64,000 bases of DNA. Origin: Emydura subglobosa (taxonomy: Eukaryota > Chordata > Testudines > Chelidae). Numbering within the stretch: position 1 is the stretch's first letter; every line of letters starts with the position of its first letter. The stretch is from NCBI GenBank assembly GCA_007922225.1, contig ML679961.1:78606798-78670797 (forward strand), given 5' to 3'. Positions 60,642-64,000 of the stretch are shown one piece after another. The position numbers were made by a program, and so were the translations under genes. The notes under the pieces were generated by a model. That model was not told the origin of the DNA and did no database searches. It was given only the letters and a program-made list of their open reading frames with translations.

Positions 60642-61530
60642 AATCTGGCCCAGAAACTTTATACAAGGCAAGCACTTTCATCTGGGAGCACATAAGCACC
60701 AGAAACCCCAGAACCTTTGATTTTTTTTAACTATCATTCAAACTAATTAAGACATATGTCTTAATTTTCTGGTTTGAGGTTTTCCAGTTACATTCCCTAC
60801 CTCCATCTCTCTTTCTCTCCCTGCCCCCTCCCTCACTCCTTCTGAGTGAGAAGCAAGTATGCCTTTTAGGTTTTTAAAAACATTTTAAATTCAGGAGTAA
60901 AGCTTCATTCCTAACACAATCCCATGAACCAAGCTGCTTGCAGTATTTCAGCAGTTAATTAACAATGAATGCCTTCCTTTGGAAACTGGGGAGGGAGGGA
61001 TAGAAGATGAAGGCGGCTGAAGACAGACATAACAAGAATGGGGAAGGGGCAGAGTGGGTGGCTTATCAAATTCCACAAATACCAGACATGGAGAGGTGTT
61101 GATTTGTTGCTGGGAAAACCCTGTTTGTTTATGGAGTGTAATCACCTGTTGTCTGTTTGTTGTTTGAAGCATATGCAGACAATGGGACTGTTTGCGTGCA
61201 ATGTACTGAAATAAAGTACAGTAAGGGTTGTACACAGAGGAATTTTAAGTCACTGGTATGCATAAACTGAAATAGCTAAGATCATTAACAACTAGCCTCA
61301 TAGTCACTCTGTTTAAAGAGGGCAATTAAGAATGTACACAAGATTGACCATAAAAACAATTTCTCGCTGATGGGCCAAAAAAGTAATACTGTCTTTTGAG
61401 ATGGGCCAAATGGGCTTGGCAAAATTATGATACTCTCTATGCTCCTGAAACTTTATGTCGGTAAGCCACTGGTTACTGCATATTTTTGGCCTCTTTCCCC
61501 TATGGCACTTTCATCTGCTTTTTGTCAGGC
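60642..61530. other. No gene recognised
   Basis: Contains a pyrimidine-rich run at 60800-60840. The open frame on minus at 60948-61235 has no recognisable motif. Confidence 0.5.
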
Positions 61531-61539
61531 AACTGGCTT

Positions 61540-61725
61540 GATTGACTAGCGGTAGTGCATTACCATTCCAGAAACCTTGGTTCAAATCTTGCTCCTGTAC
61601 CTGAAGAAGAGCTCTGTGGAGCTCAAAAGTTGTCTCTTTCACCAAAGAAAGTAGGCCCAATAAATGATACTACCTCACCCACCTTATCTCTCTAATATCC
61701 TGGGACAAACATGGTTACAAGAACA
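61540..61725 (+). mobile_element. SINE-like composite repeat
   Basis: The first part has a B-box-like 'ccttggttcaaatcttgctc'. The second, 'cctgaagaagagctctgtgg', 'tgtctctttcaccaaagaaa', 'cctcacccaccttatctctc' and 'aatatcctgggacaaacatg', is a dispersed repeat I recognise from sauropsid DNA but cannot name. Confidence 0.5.
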
Positions 61726-61991
61726 CTGCATACTCTTACTGCCTAGATTGTTCAAAGCTAATAATATTTTTGCAGCAATGTTTTAAGCCCCCAAGACTCA
61801 CATGCACTCTCCAGCATGTTGCTGGATTGAGAAGGGTGTCTCTTTCTTACTTTTCTTCTCTTATCACTCTTGTCCCTGACTTCCTGTTTACCCTTTTGGT
61901 TCATCTTACTTCCATTTGATCTCCTAAATATCTTGTCATTTTCTCCTCCAGCATTGGAATTCTCTCCCTGATGTCCCTTCTGTTTTCCTTA

Positions 61992-62256
61992 GGGCTGGTC
62001 TACATAGAGCCAGCAAAGGGCAGCCGAGGGACATGATTTGTAAAGCACTTGAAAGTGTTGCACTCAAACTGCCCCATATAGACCCTGCTGGTGCATCCTG
62101 AAAGATACCTAGTTTGCATTAACATACTCTTACCACACTAATGTGAACTCGGTACCTTTAGAACACACTAACAGGGTCTACACATGAAGCACCTAGAGTG
62201 CAGCACATTATAACTTTATAATCCTCACCCCTTTGGCACACCATATAGACAAGCCC
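61992..62256. mobile_element. 265-bp Harbinger-like MITE with TTA duplication
   Basis: The left end GGGCTGGTCTACATAGAGC and right end, on minus, GGGCTTGTCTATATGGTGTG are inverted repeats. TTA lies immediately outside both ends (61989-61991 and 62257-62259), the classic Harbinger target duplication. The ends resemble those of the autonomous-type copy at 12652 (core GTCTACA). Confidence 0.85.
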
Positions 62257-62670
62257 TTACTCCCTTTTTTTCTTAAAGTTCCTTATTCTAATGGTTTATA
62301 TCACTTATATTCTTTCCTTTAAAAAAATTAACTTGTTTATCTATTGTTTCATGGTGTGTTACCATAACTTAGTGTTTTCAATCCAAGGCACTATATACAC
62401 GAACATAACATAATGTAATACCTCACTCAGTAAGAAACCAAGAATCATTGGAACAAATGGGGATTGTCAATGGAAGATAATGCAGGCAATTCAGTGGAAA
62501 AGTACACAAGCAATGGTTTACATTTTAAAATAAATGTAATCTAATTTAAGATTTTTTTGGGGGGGAGGGGGCATAATACATTGCTTTGGAGTCCATCGTG
62601 ACAGTAGAAAATATAGTGTCATGAACAATATGCATTGGCAGTGAATAGACTACCATCTGATGATCTCTTT

Positions 62671-62901
62671 GAGTATGTCTACCCAGAAAAGAAAGACTCA
62701 CGGCTGGCCTGTTCCAGCTGACTCAGGCTCATGGAGCTGTTTAAGTGCTGTGTAAACCTGTGTGGTGGTAGGGTCCCAGACCCCGGGCTCCAGCCTGACC
62801 CTGGAAATCTACATAGCAATGAAACAGACCCACAGTTAAAGCCCTGCGAGTCGGCTGGCACAGGCCAGCCACGGGTTTTCCTTTGCTGTGTAACTGTACC
62901 C
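62671..62901. mobile_element. 231-bp non-autonomous DNA transposon
   Basis: The left end is GAGTATGTCTACCC and the right end, on minus, GGGTACAGTTACACAGC. Deeper inverted pairing is clearer: 'ctcacggctggcctgttcca' against 'tggcacaggccagccacggg'. Flanks are TTT/TTT, or alternatively a 7-bp CTTTGAG shared at both sides, so the superfamily (Harbinger or hAT) is open. A relative is at 16835. Confidence 0.78.
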
Positions 62902-63065
62902 TTTGAGTGCAGGCACAATTCCGGTAGTCAAAGGGAAAGTTCTCACATTTATACCCATAATTCATTCTGAGGTGCAAAGATGCAGACATCAACGGCCTGG
63001 ATTTTATCCTGAGTCTTGCCATCCTTGATGTTTCTATCAAAGTCTCATAGTCTGAAGAAATATAT

Positions 63066-63985
63066 GTGTCCAAATTAAAATCTTGGCCTGTCTCTCTGAC
63101 ATCTCCTCAGGGATGCTCACAGCTCAACATGGCTCTTAATTCTCCCCCCCTTTCCCCCTTTGCCATCCTACCACTCTGTCCTACCTTCTTTCCCAATCAC
63201 TATGGACAACACTGTCCATCCTGCCTCTCACTCAAGTTTGTAACCTGGGTGTCATCTTTGATTTGGACCTCTCTGTAGGTCCTCACATCCAGGCTGTATC
63301 TAAAGCCTGCTGATTCTGTCTGTATGGCATCTATAAGATATGACCTTTCCTAGCCGTACTGACAGCTAAAACTCTTGCGCCGGCTCTCATCATCTTGTGT
63401 CTCAGTTACTGCAACATCCTTCTCTCTGGCCTTGACAAGTGCAATGTTGCCTCTCTCATTCCATTTAGAATGCTGCTGCAAAGATTATTTTCCTAGCCCA
63501 TCATTTTCACCAGGTCACTCACTCCACTCTTTGCATCCCTCCATTGGATCCCTTTCTCTTTCATATCAAATGTACGCTGCTTGTCTTCACTTTCTAGAGA
63601 TGTCAGCTCCCACCTCCAATCATCCCATGATTCTGGCCTCCATCGTCCACAAGCACCTTTATGCTTTCTTCCATGCAGCCCCTCATGCTTGGGAGATGTT
63701 CCCCATAAACATCCACAGATCTGTTTAAAGCTGTCCTTTGCCACGATACCCACAAACAACTTGACAACAATTAGGCTGCTGGTATGAGGAGACCACTGCC
63801 CTTCATGCTAACCAGTATAGTTTATTGTTTCCTGGTACGCCCCCATCTGTCTAGTATACATCTTTTGTCTCTGGTCTTGTACTTACGTTGTAAGCTGTTT
63901 GGAGCAGGGACCATCCTTTTGCTCTGTGTTTGTACAGTGCCTAGAGTCCTGGTAACAGAAATAATAAATAAGAATAAATAAGAAT
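63066..63985 (+). pseudogene. L2 LINE, C-terminal RT region and 3' tail
   Basis: Decayed frames spell the end of an L2 reverse-transcriptase protein: CNLGVIFDLDLSVGPHIQAV near 63240-63300, then LTAKTLAPALIILCLSYCNI and LLSGLDKCNVASLI near 63360-63450. ASLHWIPFSFHIKCTL follows near 63535. These match the L2 pattern 'NLGV.FD..L...HI', 'DYCN.LL.GL' and 'LHW.P'. The pyrimidine-rich 63140-63180 run lies inside the frame. The 3' end contains 'ttgtaagctgtttggagcag' and 'tgtttgtacagtgcctagag', finishing in AATAAATAAG-type repeats. The tail is shared with SINE copies at 11215, 26102, 33478, 54013 and 57826. Multiple stops and frameshifts are present. The tail repeats continue to near the window edge. 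Confidence 0.88.
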
Positions 63986-64000
63986 ATTTCATAAAAATGT

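Noticed and set aside
63375..63787. Plus- and minus-strand open frames near the right edge
   Set aside because: The L2 protein motifs lie in other plus frames; these are shadows.
1..64000. CRISPR arrays, prophage, bacterial operons or defence systems
   Set aside because: The window is vertebrate nuclear DNA in character. No regularly spaced direct repeats, no dense coding and no ribosome-binding-site pattern were seen.

Overview
The window looks like non-coding, repeat-rich nuclear DNA of a sauropsid, most likely a turtle (a crocodilian is the main alternative). This is inferred from the repeats: CR1 LINE 3' ends of several types, L2-clade LINEs, a Tx1-like and a jockey-like LINE, tRNA/MIR-like SINEs, two PIF/Harbinger transposons of the two-gene type, many short inverted-repeat DNA elements, and a dense family of short fold-back sequences. 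I found no convincing host protein-coding gene, tRNA, rRNA, CRISPR array or bacterial-type operon. Every long or recognisable reading frame is a decayed transposable-element gene or low-complexity sequence.

Layout. 1-12 kb: a CR1 LINE 3' end (956-1912); an endonuclease/RT LINE of RTE type split into two opposite-strand halves (RT half on minus, 4881-5700; endonuclease half on plus, 6531-7975) with a CR1 fragment between them; a MIR-like SINE (8622) and small elements. 12.6-17 kb: a 4.15-kb Harbinger transposon with a transposase gene on plus and a Myb/SANT gene on minus, convergent, both broken. 17-30 kb: AT-rich unique-looking DNA with small fold-back repeats, a CR1 tail and an L2-clade LINE end (24684-25270). 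30-38.5 kb: a jockey-like LINE on minus (30690-32240), CR1 and SINE copies on minus, and a 5'-only second Harbinger copy (37333-38462). 38.5-49 kb: AT-rich DNA with a CR1 tail, fold-back repeats and a 415-bp inverted-repeat element (46729-47143). 49.6-50.95 kb: a GC-rich island with a 15-unit pentamer array and a Tx1-like LINE C-terminus. 51-64 kb: scattered small DNA transposons (two hAT-like, one Harbinger-like with TTA target duplications), SINE fragments, a CR1 tail, and an L2 LINE 3' end running to the right edge.

Nothing here works as a cellular pathway. The functional logic is that of mobile elements: LINE proteins that copied themselves and SINEs sharing their tails, and a Harbinger transposase/Myb pair whose terminal repeats resemble those of the small non-coding elements nearby. 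All element genes seen carry frameshifts, stops or deletions. Family names come from recognising protein motifs and terminal sequences by eye; no database search was run.
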